A stretch of DNA of 64,000 nucleotides from Zingiber officinale (Eukaryota; Streptophyta; Magnoliopsida; Zingiberales; Zingiberaceae). The DNA lies in NCBI RefSeq assembly GCF_018446385.1, contig NC_055989.1:132769004-132833003 (forward strand), read 5' to 3'. Positions 11,819 to 22,094 of the stretch are shown here, piece by piece. Each line of letters opens with the position of its first letter. Positions within the stretch are counted from its first letter, which is position 1. Both the position numbers and the translations under genes were made by a program. Below the pieces are notes generated by a model. The model saw nothing but the letters and a program-made list of their open reading frames with translations, searched no databases and was not told the DNA's origin.

Positions 11819-12284
11819 GATTCCCTGAGAAAACTGTTGATTGATCCACTCGGGCGAAGCATCATTCCTTGGTGCTTTCCCTTTACATGCATCCTGAACA
11901 GGCGCTTCGTCTGAGGAGGATCATCATTCTTTATATGCTCGGCCTAGCTCATCTGCTGGAGTGTGGAACATGACTCGATGGAAGGGGATCGGCGCATGGG
12001 GTGCATCTCCGTATGTGCCAGCCGGCTTCTTACTATGTCCCCGAACGGATATATAATCCACTCGGTCTTCATATCTGGCTGGATGACCTGTTGTTGAGGC
12101 TGCGTGCTCCTACACATGGCGATTAACCAGTGCTTGTTGCTATTGTTGCTCCACTATTTTTGTTGCTCCAGCTTGTGTTGGCGCATCTAGCTCTTCTTTT
12201 GTTAAAGTAACCGTGACGAGTCATCCAACGCCCTTCATCTTCGCGTTTCGGATTCAGGCTACGTTCCCACAAATGACGCTAATA
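11819..12284 (-). other. Gypsy element 1 leader with primer-binding-site remnant
   Basis: Region between the 5' LTR and the recognisable gag. On the minus strand the bases next to the LTR (about 12283-12262) read tagcgtcatttgtgggaacg, a mutated version of the tggcgccgtctgtggg site that follows the LTR of element 2. No intact gene. Confidence 0.6.
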
Positions 12285-12939
12285 TGATCTTGTTCGAAAA
12301 TCGGGGAGATGGCAAGCTAGGGAGGTGGCTACCATATTGACTGGATGTAGACTCTGCCCCATTCTGCAATACAAGAAATGTGAGTGCCGAGCCGGGGAAG
12401 ATGTCCCTGGCATTGGCCCTCCTACGATCAAGTCAGTCACCGTCACGAAGAAGAAGATGGAACAACAGTAGCACAAGCGTAAAAAGTAAATAATGCGTAT
12501 CCGCGTCGATGTACGGACCCCCTTTATATAATGTCATGGTGGGCGACGTGCACATTTTTCGAGGTATGAGCACGTTCTCCCATTGATTGCGGACGTGTTC
12601 TCCAATTGGTCCTGGACACGTGGTCATGGACATGCTCTCCAATTATATCCAAATACACGTCAGCATTCTCACCGATCGACCGAGAGGGATAACCACTCGG
12701 CCGAATACTCCGCTGCTGGACCGAGTATTCCTCTGCTCCGCTGCTCTATCTTGTGACAACGAGTCTAGATAGTATGTTCTTGCTCGATCGTAATAGCAAT
12801 TTGGTCATCTACACGCGCCCTTTGCTGGTCGAGCAACTCATGCCTGATCGGCCCTTAATGTAGGGCTCCGCTTGACTACCTTTTAGTGGACCTTGTTTGT
12901 CTTCTGATGTTAACTTCTTTGACTTTGACCTCCATATCA
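12285..12939 (-). repeat. 5' LTR of gypsy element 1
   Basis: Minus-strand ends TGATATGG ... AAGATCA adjoin the primer-site remnant. The terminal cgaacaagatca matches the element 2 LTR end (cggacaggatca). A TATA-like tatataaag is at about 12530-12538 on the minus strand. The outer boundary at 12939 is set by the TGATAT terminus and the end of repeat-like sequence; no second LTR is available for comparison. Confidence 0.6.
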
Positions 12940-14107
12940 ATTGTTATCTTTCTCTTTTTACCCACATTTGGTGGGCTCCTTTAGTAAATTGCTTTTCCCA
13001 CCCCCTCTGGCAGCCCACGCCTCTCTCTCTCCCATATTAAATGACCTTTTAACCCCTCTTTCTTTAAATAACAAGTTATTTTTTTTCTAATTTTATTTAC
13101 TTCTTTAAATATTTTTTTCAATTTTATTTACTTCTTTAGTTTTATTTTTTTAATAAATTTTGTTTATTATTTTTTCATCAATTTTTTTTTATTTTTTATC
13201 CCTATTTTACTTTTAAATATTTTTATAAATAATAACCTCTAAAATTTACTATTAAAAAAATAAAAGATTACAAGAGATTTAATCATCTATTCCAATATCA
13301 CATGCCCCTGTTCCCACTCGTTGCCTCAACCCACCGTCGACGGCACCACCGGCGGCCCTCGATCGCCGCTTCGATTAAAATTATATCATAGGGGGAAGGT
13401 AAACGTAATGGGGTCGCATCGACATGATCAGTGCCGTAATTTGACTGGATCTGAGCAGACTTTCCTTCACCGTCGATCTGAGTCCCTGCTCAGATTCAGT
13501 CAAATTCCGATGTCGATCGTGTCGATGACGATCCCCTTTAGTTTATCTTCCTCATAGGATATAGCTCTAGTCGGTGCGACGACCAAAGGCCGTCGGTAGT
13601 GGGTTGGAGGTGACAAGTAAAACACGGGGAGAGAGAAAATGAGGACATAGGATCCGATTTCATATTACAAATATAAAAATAGTATGATATTCTTGTCGAA
13701 AAAATATTTAATAAAAAAAACAAAATTTAATGGAATAAAAAATAGTATAAAGGTAAATAATATGATGGAGCTAGGAGAGAGTGAGTGAAATGTGAAAATC
13801 TACCACTAAAAAATAAAATATTACAAATATATAATAAAAATTTATTTAAAAAGAATAAAATTGATAAAAACTGATTAAAAAATAAAACTGTTAAAAAAAA
13901 TTTGATAAAAAACTGGTTAAAAAGAAATAAAAAATTGTAAAAAAAAAACATGGACACTTAATAAGGGTATAAAGGTTAAAAAAAAAAAAATGGGTGGGGC
14001 CCGCAGATGAGGTGTCAGGGAAGGGGGAAAAGCAGGTCTCCTCCTTATTACCGCATCATCCTCGAAGGATGTTTGTTGGGACAAAAGATCGCAGGTAGGA
14101 GACGGAC
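12940..14107. other. A+T-rich intergenic segment
   Basis: Low-complexity A/T tracts (13080-13270 and 13670-13990) with a GC-richer patch at 13300-13640. I looked here for the missing second exon of the tetraspanin (GCCKPP-type cysteines on the minus strand) and did not find it. Confidence 0.5.
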
Positions 14108-14617
14108 CTGTATGGGTGTGAGGTTTCGCCTGAAAAAGAGCCCGGCCATGATTCCGGCGAAGATGCTTCCACGTCGGCAAACCTTTCCCTCCTTCAAGCA
14201 CGAGGAGATCACCTTCCAGTTCTTCCACTCGTGCACCCGTCTCTGTAACCACAGAGAGTAGTGCCCCAGACGGTACTCCTCGTAACCCTTCCCCGACAGC
14301 GCCCGCCCGACGCTCCTGTTGGTCACCGCCAGCGCCATCACCGCGAATGCCAACACCGCCAAGATCACCAGGGACAACACCGCCAGGTAGGTCCACAGGA
14401 AGCCGGAGACGCGGAAGAAGGAGCCGACAAAGCCGAGCAGGGAGGTCACGAACAGGGCAGCGCCCACCGCGAGCAGTGGCAGGAGCAGGAACCGGCCGCA
14501 CTCCGACAAGGCCGCTGAGCGGAAGGTTAGCCACAGCGCCGCCGCGATCACCGGGAGAGATAGGAGAAGAGTGAGCGAGTTGACGACGCCGAGCACGGCG
14601 TTGCTGATCTTTCTCAT
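14108..14617 (-). CDS. Tetraspanin (plant TET family), first exon only
   Basis: Codes for 170 residues from ATG at 14617 to a splice-donor-like CAG|GT at 14108/14107. Three membrane helices (about residues 8-30, 46-68, 73-98) are followed by the start of the large extracellular loop with GYEEYRLGHYSLWLQ (111-125), C140 and C147, ending FFRRNLTPIQ. Plant tetraspanins usually have an intron right here, before a GCCKPP motif, the rest of the loop and a fourth helix. No such exon is visible down to the gypsy LTR at 12939. Tetraspanins organise plasma-membrane microdomains and exosomes. Start: GTG-GTA precede the ATG, so MRKISN is the first Met. Either the intron is long and exon 2 lies elsewhere, or the gene is truncated. 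GC-rich third positions fit a real monocot gene. Confidence 0.8.
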
Positions 14618-14931
14618 TACCACGATGTCGACGGTGGTCTGGGATCAGTTGAGACGGAAGCCGAGGAGAGATGGTGAGGAGGAGGAGGAAATGAAATATG
14701 ATCCATACAAATTCCATGAAATGTGATGGGAGAGGAAGACGATCCGGAGTTGCTATTATTAGGATGTTAAAGATCGTTGACTCAATCTATCGATTCCAAA
14801 CTGTGTATGATTGAATAAAAAGGCAGCAGCGATTGAAGAATTCGATAAGCAGTTAGAAAGGTTCGTCAGACGCCCGAAAAATTGACCGTTTCCGGTGAAA
14901 ACTAAAATTTGCATTAAAAAAAATACAACTT
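14618..14931 (-). other. Upstream region of the tetraspanin and tRNA trailer
   Basis: Presumed 5' leader and promoter of the tetraspanin on the minus strand, ending at the Pol III terminator of tRNA-Lys: an A8 run on the plus strand at about 14916-14923, which is T8 on the transcribed side. No other gene seen. Confidence 0.45.
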
Positions 14932-15004
14932 CGCCCACCGTGGGGCTCGAACCCACGACCACAAGGTTAAGAGCCTTGCGCTCTACCAACTGAGCTAGAC
15001 GGGC
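14932..15004 (-). tRNA. trnK-CUU: tRNA-Lys(CUU), copy 1
   Basis: 73 nt on the minus strand: acceptor arm GCCCGTC...GGTGGGC with discriminator G, D arm with box A (TAGCTCAGTTGG), anticodon stem CAAGG/CCTTG around loop CTCTTAA (anticodon CTT), and T arm with box B GGTTCGAGCCC. No intron. A T8 run about 10 nt downstream is a Pol III terminator. Decodes AAG codons in the cytosol. Identical in sequence to the copy at 18238-18310. Confidence 0.97.
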
Positions 15005-15461
15005 TTGTTATTTTAACTTTTAATGTACCATTTTTAATTAGTGTTCTTAATCTATGAACTGAACTCTTCGTTCATACGATACCCTTGTTCATTTAAAAAA
15101 TAATAAATAAAAACTTCTATAAATTATTTACTTTTACATATATTTTAAAATTATTTGATAAAAATAACTTTTTGCTAAATAAGAGAAATAGAAAGTTTTA
15201 TTCACAAAAATTCACAGTGTCTTGATGGAATAGGAGATGAAGACCATTTTCAAGAGACGACAACAATCGATTGAAGAATTTACAGTTAAGGAAAAAACAT
15301 AGCTTTCATCTTGAAATAGCCAAACGATCATGCTCACAATATTTGATCCAAATGAATGATCATATCAGACATTTAGTGCTACAATTTTCATGTTTTTCTA
15401 AACTAAATTACACAATCCCTTTCTTTCTTATTGAAAATCACAAGTAAACTTGCTAAGAAGC
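15005..15461. other. Spacer between tRNA-Lys and MPC1
   Basis: A+T-rich; its right part (15200-15461) is the probable 3' untranslated region of MPC1 on the minus strand. No other gene seen. Confidence 0.4.
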
Positions 15462-16560
15462 TCATTTCTGCTCTTCAGGTTCTTTCTTCTCCAAGAATCT
15501 GCAACAAAAGTGCCACAAAAAACAGAACAATTAGCTCTACGTTCTAAAGGCACTGCCATATTTTTCATAATATTTCGTCTCAGTTCAATCGATCGCAACG
15601 GTCAACTAAACTCGTATGAGCATCAAATATCTTTAGCACTATCAATTGTGGACAAAACACAAAAGGGTTCGCCCGACGAAAATATCCCTACCGTTGGGCT
15701 CTTGCCCAGCGAGATAACTGATAGAGCTGAACAGATTCATTCGACACATGACAAGCAAGAAGCAAGTAGTTACGGGGTTGTACCATCCACGCAAACCTCA
15801 TGAATAATCCTGAATAGACACACATAACTGCAGCAAAAATTCATCATGGTTTTAAGTCATTCTATGATCTCAACATTTAGGAATGTAAATGTTTTGATTG
15901 CAATAATATTATCCTGAGAACCTGCAGTCATGTTCCCCGATATCATCTCGGGAGGCTTCTGAGTGTCTACCAAAGCCTGAAATAGCATCATGTTGTTACA
16001 ACAAAAAACCAGAGACCTGAATCATAAAGAAACAAAATAAAAGAGGTTTTTTTGTAGGAAAAACTGCTGAAGCCAAAGGGCCTCTCCACCATGCAGACTT
16101 CTACTGTGCCTACTAGACATACTTCAAAATGATAACTTCATGAGTCTCTAGCCTCATTTAAGACTATGAAGTTTTAAAGAATTGAAATTCAATTTTTTAA
16201 AAGTACACCACTCTCCTTTGCTTGGTAAGAAAATATATACAGAATTTAATTATTCCAGAAATTTAAGATTTGGAAATCTGCTCAAATTGATCAGATTTGT
16301 TTTTGAGGTTCTTGAGAATTTAAGGGACTAGGAGAACTCTACGGTGTGTGGGTCGAGAAAATATTATGGAGCAGAAATTTGTGAATTCATCAACAGGTGA
16401 CATGGTTACTGTCCAGCAAACTCTATATGAGAGAAAACAAATTAAACATCCAAGCAAGGAAACTTACAGCAGTAACAAAACCCAAATTGGAAATTGGGCC
16501 CCAAAAATGAGTTGTTTTTGGACCCACAGGGCTATTCAAAAATGCTCTGAAGGCTGACAT
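15462..16560 (-). CDS. MPC1: Mitochondrial pyruvate carrier 1 (MPC1), four coding exons
   Basis: Subunit of the inner-membrane pyruvate carrier (with MPC2-type partners), importing pyruvate into the matrix. Coding exons on the minus strand: 16560-16468, 15976-15922, 15827-15692 and 15498-15462, total 321 nt for 106 residues, the usual MPC1 size. Introns are GT...AG and phases fit (0, 1, 2). Exon 1: [20 protein letters not shown]. Exon 2: [18 protein letters not shown]. Exon 3: [19 protein letters not shown] and LSRWARAQ. Exon 4: [11 protein letters not shown]-stop. These are the signature blocks of the MPC family: amphipathic N-helix, KPPEMISG loop, two to three short membrane helices. The ATG at 16560 is preceded by an acceptor-like attcag, so at least one 5' non-coding exon is likely. 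Every exon is intact, so the gene is probably functional. Confidence 0.93.
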
Positions 16561-17070
16561 TGCAAGGTTTCAACTTTTCAACCTGAATTTTTATAATCCA
16601 AGTGTTACAAGGGAGATCAAAATCAAGAAAAATCAGCAAATAATTCTCATAGAAAGTAACAATTCCATGTATAAATGGAATTAAATAACCATTCAATGAA
16701 CAAAAAGCAATCATTTTGCACGATCTGAAACTAAATGTCAATTTCAGAGATAAATCATCTACAACCATCCAGTTAAGCCATCTTGTATGGGAAAAAAAAG
16801 TCATAAATGAAAAAATTATAGATACATCAAAAACCAAACTAAAGGATGCCTCTAAGGATCTAGTTATCATCATCCATAAGGCTACATTGGATAGGAATTG
16901 AAAGCAACAACAAATGAATGGTCCAACCTGAATCCATCGCATTAGCCATTGATCTTACTTGTCGTCAGAGTTGCTGTGAGCGTTGAATGATCTTCTACAG
17001 GAATGGGCGGCAATCCGAAATCCTTATGGGGACGAGAGGAGGAGGAAGTAGCAGCTCAAAACCCTCTTGA
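16561..17070 (-). promoter_or_regulatory. MPC1 5' leader region with a short upstream ORF
   Basis: On the minus strand a leader-like, CT-rich segment (about 17060-16950) leads into ATGGCTAATGCGATGGATTCAG (16949-16928) and then a GT. If it is spliced to the acceptor-like site (aaattcag) near 16583, the upstream frame ends at once (MANAMDSG-stop) ahead of the MPC1 start codon. A TATA-like cttatatcaag lies near 17070. The transcription start is not proven. Confidence 0.45.
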
Positions 17071-17662
17071 TATAAGAAGATGTCCTAATTGACTAAGCTT
17101 CTTCCCTTGTATACCAAGCTCATCCTATAGGGATCATCCACATTAAAGCTCATCTATCATTAACAGTCCATTAATATTAATGAACTAGGTTATTTAATCT
17201 ACACATTGAATCCACATTCATTTAATCCAAACCTCCTTTATATGCAATAAAGCATTATATCACTTAACTGGAGTTTAGTTTCCTTAATGACAAGTAGTTA
17301 TGTGTGTGTTAATTAAGTGTATGCCCACCTTATGGAGATTAAGACTACCCATATGGACTTAATTGGATTTAGTTAACCTATGTGGACTTAATTAGATTTA
17401 GTCCACCCATGTAGACTTAATCCTAGAATAAAGACGCATTGCTTAAGGTCAATGTCAAACTTGCCAACAATGCAAAATTAAAGTTAAAAAGACATAATTT
17501 AACTTGTAGATTTAAGGCATATCATTTATGGAAGGACTCAGCATTTCATTGTGATATTGTATCAAGAAAAGGATTCCGATAGGTGCTGCAAAACTAAATT
17601 CGAAAATAAACTAGATGAAAATACTAAAAAATTTGACATAAATATGCTGTAAACAGCATAAA
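17071..17662. other. Intergenic A+T-rich segment
   Basis: No gene or clear repeat boundary seen. Several short near-repeats of 'atggacttaattggatttagt' lie at 17340-17420. Confidence 0.4.
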
Positions 17663-17975
17663 CAGAGGCGACACGTAGGAAGGGGCCTAGCCTAGGGCTC
17701 AAGCCCCCTTATAGTGGTATACTACCTAGCCCAAATACTCAAAGTCCATTATAAATTTTCTAACTAGCCCAGTATGTCATCTTCTCTATATCCAAGACTT
17801 CAAATTTAACCAAGTTCGATGAGAAGTCTATTAGAGTAAAGTATAGTATCAATGAACGTGATTGTATTATATAATATGATGCATTAATTGTTTTATGAAT
17901 AAAATTTTTATCATATAAAAAGATGATGATTTATGTTAAATTTAGCCCCAAGAATAAAATCTTGGTTTCGTCCCT
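17663..17975. mobile_element. Possible non-autonomous hAT element (MITE)
   Basis: The left end CAGAGGCGACACGTAGGAAG and the reverse complement of the right end (AGGGACGAAACCAAGATTTT) are similar to each other and to the CAGRGGCGGA-type termini of plant hAT elements. The 8-bp flanks agcataaa and agcatgct match in five positions, compatible with a decayed 8-bp target duplication. 313 bp, no coding capacity. It could also be a chance resemblance. Confidence 0.4.
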
Positions 17976-18237
17976 AGCATGCTACAATAATAATTTTCAT
18001 AGAGGTGTTTGCTCCAATAAATCATATTCCATATTCGCAAGATCATAAATGCTTTTGAACGGTATGGTCAGTTGATGAACTATCGATTGAGGACTTTTTG
18101 GTCAACTTTGGTGTAAAAGTTTTATCCAAGCGCAGCAACATAAATAGGTTAGACACCTCCAGTAGATGGAAAAGGAAAATCCTCTTCAATATGATTTAGA
18201 TAGCAAAAAAAGGCAAAAAAGTGCTTAACGCCAACTT

Positions 18238-18310
18238 CGCCCACCGTGGGGCTCGAACCCACGACCACAAGGTTAAGAGCCTTGCGCTCTACCAACTGAG
18301 CTAGACGGGC
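18238..18310 (-). tRNA. trnK-CUU: tRNA-Lys(CUU), copy 2
   Basis: Same 73-nt sequence, strand and anticodon (CTT) as copy 1 at 14932-15004, with intact A and B boxes. The immediate 3' trailer (…aagttg) is shared with copy 1; the rest of the flanks differ. T6 runs about 17-32 nt downstream can end Pol III transcription. Confidence 0.97.
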
Positions 18311-19513
18311 TTGCGATAATAAGATTAAAATCATTAAACATGTGGGACAAAGAGCAGATAAAGATGCCGGCTTTATTTCTCCCATCTCCAAAATCAAAGA
18401 CTTTTTCATGGAATCTAGTCTTTCTCTAGAGTCCAGACTCTAGACACAAATTATTTGGGGGAAAAAGTGTTCGAGAAGAAAACTAGTCTCCAAATAACAA
18501 TCAGCTGTAAGGTTTATAAGATCGACTCGTATCCTCAAAAAGAATCTCGACTTTTGATCCGAAAACTACATTCAAGGCTATTCTAACTCAATCGCAACGT
18601 AAATGAAATTAACAACTCAAAGGCGTCGAAAAAGCTAGGCGAAGAGAGATCTGACCTCGTAAAACACGGGTAGGAGCAAAGAGAAGGTAAGCTGGAGCAC
18701 GCGACTGCCAAACAAAGACTAACCGGGAGCTACAGGGCGGCCACTCTCCTCGTAGATTGGAGGAGAGAGATTGAGATCGACGACTAGGGAGCAGTAATAG
18801 CACGTGCTTCGCGCGTGTCATGTGATGGCTTGCGTCTTTGTTTATCCGTGTCCGGCCGCCGGCATTAATTAAACAGGCATTTTTCTTCTCCCTATTTTGT
18901 CTTAATATTTTACTAAATTTAATTTTCTAAAAATATTTTTGTTAAAAAACAATTAGATTAATATTTTGCAATAATATTAAAATATCGATGCTAACTATTT
19001 TTATTTAAAATTTATAATAAAAAATATTTTATTAAATTTGACTTTATGTGTTTATCTCCAAGTTTTCATTGTGTATATCATTACTCAAAATTTAAATACA
19101 GAGAAGGGATAGAATAATTTATGAAAAAAATATATATATAAAATATATAATTTAAGACAAATTTTAAATTAAAAAAAAAAAAAAAAAAGCTTCAACATGC
19201 CAAAATAGCTCATCTCGGCGAGCGGCTCTCAAAATTCACATAGGCAGTTCCACCCATCCGTATCCACGGGACCACAGCCAATCGAAAAAATGGGACCCAA
19301 ATCAAAAGTCGGTCTACTCATTACCTACAATTTTCGAATCTCTTCTTTAATCATTATCATTGTTGTGTCATCGGAAACTGCTCGATTCAAAACAAAACAC
19401 AAGAACAAGTTGAAATTTTTATAAGAGTTTGTATCGACAGATCATTATTTACTTACACACGCTGATCATCCCTCGCCATGCAGATCGATTGCAGTAGCCT
19501 GCCAATTTCCGTT
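18311..19513. other. Intergenic region, possible 5' untranslated exon at 18656-18850
   Basis: 18620-18850 is GC-richer. On the minus strand it looks like a leader (CT-rich, then a GT donor at 18655), so it could be an upstream untranslated exon of MPC1, with tRNA-Lys copy 2 inside the intron; this is inference only. 18900-19200 is A+T-rich with an A18 run at 19171-19188. 19200-19513 is probably the 3' untranslated region of the membrane-protein gene. Confidence 0.4.
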
Positions 19514-20476
19514 TCAGATTAATGCTTCGTATTTGATCCTATCGAGTTCCAATCCATGGCTCTTCCTGCACTCGTAGTAGAACACGGCGTACGCCGCCAT
19601 GGAGTATATCTCCCACAGCGCGGTCGCTGCCGCCGCCGCCGCCCACAGCTGCATCTGCTTCTCCGGCGGAGGAGGCGGAGGTCCCGGCGGTCCGGCCGAG
19701 GCTGCAGCCAAAGCCACCCCTAAGGCTGCCAGGATGCCAAGCTGGACTGACTTCAGCAGCAGCGTGAGCGCCGTCCCCCTCTTTTTGTTCCCGATGAAGA
19801 GCTCCACGGACCACGAGAGGGCGCCGATCCCCCACGTCTCCTCAACGGCCGTCACCACGAGGCTGATCCACCACCGCGTGGAGAGGTAGAGGTAGAGGAG
19901 CGCGACGGCGACCACCACCGCCCCAGCGACGGCCTCGGCTTCCGCGGAGGCGTCGAGGGCGAGGGCGAAGGAGGCGACGGTGAGGGAGGTGAGGAGCGCG
20001 AGGCCGAGGGTGAAGAGGAGGACGTAGAGGCGGGTGATTAGAGTTTGGTACCAGCGGCGGGCGATCCGGCGGAGGAGCTGGGAGAGGGAGACGCCGCTTG
20101 GGGAGGAGTAGGTGATGGCGAGGGCGTAGAGGGCGGCGAGAGTGAGGAGGAGGGAAACGAGGAAGAAGAGGAGAGCAGAGGGAGCTGCGACGCGGGCGAT
20201 GGCGCGGAGGTCGGCGAGGAGGGCGCGGCGGAGATCGAGGAAGGGTGGCGAAGGGGGTTGGTCACTGCGGAGGAGCGGGTATAGGCGAGAGAGGAGGTCG
20301 AGTAAGGAAGGGGAAATCGAGTAGGCGGAGAGGAAGAGGAGGGAGGTGGAAAGGAAAGTGAGGAGGAGGAGGGGGAGAAGGAGGGAGGGAGCCACCGCAA
20401 AGGGCAGGAGGAAAGCTCGCCAGAGGATCTGAAGGACGGTGAGGGGATCATCGGAGGAAGAAGCGGCGGCGGCCAT
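19514..20476 (-). CDS. Plant multi-pass membrane protein of unknown function
   Basis: Single exon, 320 residues, with ATG at 20476 in good context (accATGgcc). Six hydrophobic segments: about residues 22-52, 98-122, 149-173, 183-210, 240-260 and 280-300. Between helices 4 and 5 is the motif VEETWGIGALSWSVELFIGNKKRG. Such a motif is typical of a family of uncharacterised angiosperm membrane proteins, some of which carry the database label 'polyadenylate-binding protein 1-B-binding protein'. An acidic/Ser N-terminus, a poly-Pro loop (264-271) and a charged tail (YYECRKSHGLELDRIKYEAL) follow. Very GC-rich with strong third-position GC, which explains several long frames in the other phases. No catalytic residues are recognised; location and role cannot be read from the sequence. 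Confidence 0.85.
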   Translation of the reverse strand: MAAAASSSDDPLTVLQILWRAFLLPFAVAPSLLLPLLLLTFLSTSLLFLSAYSISPSLLDLLSRLYPLLRSDQPPSPPFLDLRRALLADLRAIARVAAPSALLFFLVSLLLTLAALYALAITYSSPSGVSLSQLLRRIARRWYQTLITRLYVLLFTLGLALLTSLTVASFALALDASAEAEAVAGAVVVAVALLYLYLSTRWWISLVVTAVEETWGIGALSWSVELFIGNKKRGTALTLLLKSVQLGILAALGVALAAASAGPPGPPPPPPEKQMQLWAAAAAATALWEIYSMAAYAVFYYECRKSHGLELDRIKYEALI

Positions 20477-20680
20477 GGTAGCGGAGGTTGGGACTGGATC
20501 GGAGAGGGTGAGGGAGAGGGAGCAGAGAAAGAGATGTAGATGGTGGGTGGTAAAGGAAGAGATTAGGTTTTGTCTTCACTCACGTGATAGGTGTGTTGTC
20601 GCACCACGCTACACTGCCAAAGAAGAGAGAAAGCAAACCCATTGGACGGACGGACGGACGGACGGACGGTAGAGAGGTCA
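20477..20680 (-). promoter_or_regulatory. 5' leader/promoter of the membrane-protein gene with a GGAC microsatellite
   Basis: A purine-rich leader on the plus strand (CT-rich on the transcribed strand) lies at 20480-20560. A tetranucleotide array of GGAC, six copies, at about 20644-20668 marks a likely length-variable site near the transcription start. Confidence 0.5.
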
Positions 20681-21730
20681 AGCCGAATCCGTTTTATCAT
20701 TTTCAAACTTCAAACATATCTATAAAGTAACCTCAGATAAAAAATCAATCAAATTATTAAAATAATTATTGAAGCTTCACTTTATTAATTTTGTATGAAC
20801 TTGAACTTAATTTAAATTTAAATTAAGTTTAATTTGAATTTAACTTGAACTTAATTCGTGTTATTGATCTCAATTGAAGTTTATTTGATTATTTTAAATT
20901 TTTATATTTTAAATTTATTTAGTTAATTATTGAGTTTGATAATATAAATTTATTTGTTCATTTTAATTTTTTTTTATTTATTTAACATGTTATAAAAGTT
21001 TTAGTGATGAACATGATACACAAATATTATTCTTGAATATTGTTTATAAATACTATTTGTGAATATTAATAAATTGAATACATATATATTCAGATTTATT
21101 TGTTTAATTTAACGAGTTATTCAAATATATTAATTTATTTAATTTTGTATATATCTTACTTACATGAATATAAATAAGCTCCTATGAAATTAAATACTAA
21201 ATTTATTTACAAATATTCAGTTGATTTAGTAGCTCCAATGGGCCTAATTAATTGTTCAATTTGTTTTCCAACTGGATAAGAATATTCACATTAGTTTTCC
21301 TATCTAAAATACATAATTTAAGGTAAAAAAAACTATTTTATTAAATTCAGATATTCGTTTTTTCTATTTCTTCTCTCTCTTCTATAATATTGATAGAATG
21401 AAATCCCTTCTTTAAATTTAGAAAAGTACTGTTTATAAATGCATAATTTAATGAATGAATAAGGTAGCTTATAAAGATTTTTTAGCTATTTTATCTAAAA
21501 TTTAGGATAAAATATTTAAATAGGGTATTTAATATAGATGTTTTAACCTTCTATTTAATTAGTTTACACTTCAAATTAAGTAAATCACAACGTCTATTTT
21601 TTTTTTAATATAATAATATACAGAGTTCATGATTTAAAATTTAAATTTTGAATGATATATTTGATTTTTCAATTGCAGTGATTACCAAGTAGCTTCTACA
21701 TATTATAGCAGCTATTGAGTATGAAACGAC
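20681..21730. other. A+T-rich intergenic segment
   Basis: No genes. The segment 20790-21190 has many short direct and inverted near-repeats (ttgaacttaa, aatattcgtgaatatt-like words), suggesting decayed small DNA transposons; no termini could be fixed. Confidence 0.4.
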
Positions 21731-21965
21731 TGTTAGGAATAAAAAAATTTAAATATCTCCACGATGGTATGATATTGTCTACTTTGGACTTAAACTTGTA
21801 TGATTTTATTTTTCAGCTCTACTTAAAAGTCTTCGTACCAATGGAGATATTTTTTTCCTTATATGCTCATATTTTTCTCTGCAATCTTACAACCCCAATA
21901 ACCCCCCTCCCCCCAAATGAAAGACCACAGGGTCTCCTCAAGCAGAAACCTTATCCGTTTGATGT
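21731..21965 (-). mobile_element. TRIM fragment (LTR plus adjacent polypurine tract), minus strand
   Basis: On the minus strand the order is internal segment, polypurine-like tract (ggggggagggggg) and LTR (21900-21731, TATTGGGGTTGTAAG ... ATTCCTAACA). It matches the TRIM at 60296-60934, including the 'agaccctgtggtctttcattt' internal segment. The 5' LTR and most of the interior are missing. Confidence 0.7.
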
Positions 21966-22094
21966 CTGATTCTCAACCCATCATGTCTTTCTACCCCTCA
22001 GTCCAACTGACCTACTAGGTCTTCTTATTGTAGCAATTCTAAAGCATGATATACATAATTTGAAGCATGTAAAAACTTACAGTGATCTCTCGAA

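Larger units (their letters stand above)
4740..12939 (-). mobile_element. Ty3/gypsy element 1 (minus strand, decayed, 3' end lost)
   Basis: Read on the minus strand the order is 5' LTR (12939-12285), primer-binding-site remnant (about 12258-12284), gag, protease with intact DTG, reverse transcriptase, RNase H, integrase, a tandem-repeat 3' region (6190-5384), then the C-terminal part of an antisense gene on the plus strand. The same order is seen in element 2 (25626-36862). The arrangement fits the Tat/Ogre-type gypsy lineage, in which extra antisense genes and tandem repeats behind pol are established. The 3' LTR was cut off by the LTR at 2862-4739 and lies outside the window or is lost. Confidence 0.85.

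Noticed and set aside
13917-14717. 266-codon minus-strand frame over the tetraspanin exon
   Set aside because: Shadow of the GC-rich tetraspanin in another phase; composition is Arg/Pro/Gly-biased with no domain.
20038-20451. Ser/Pro-rich and Glu/Gly-rich frames over the six-helix membrane protein
   Set aside because: Out-of-phase readings of the same GC-rich exon.
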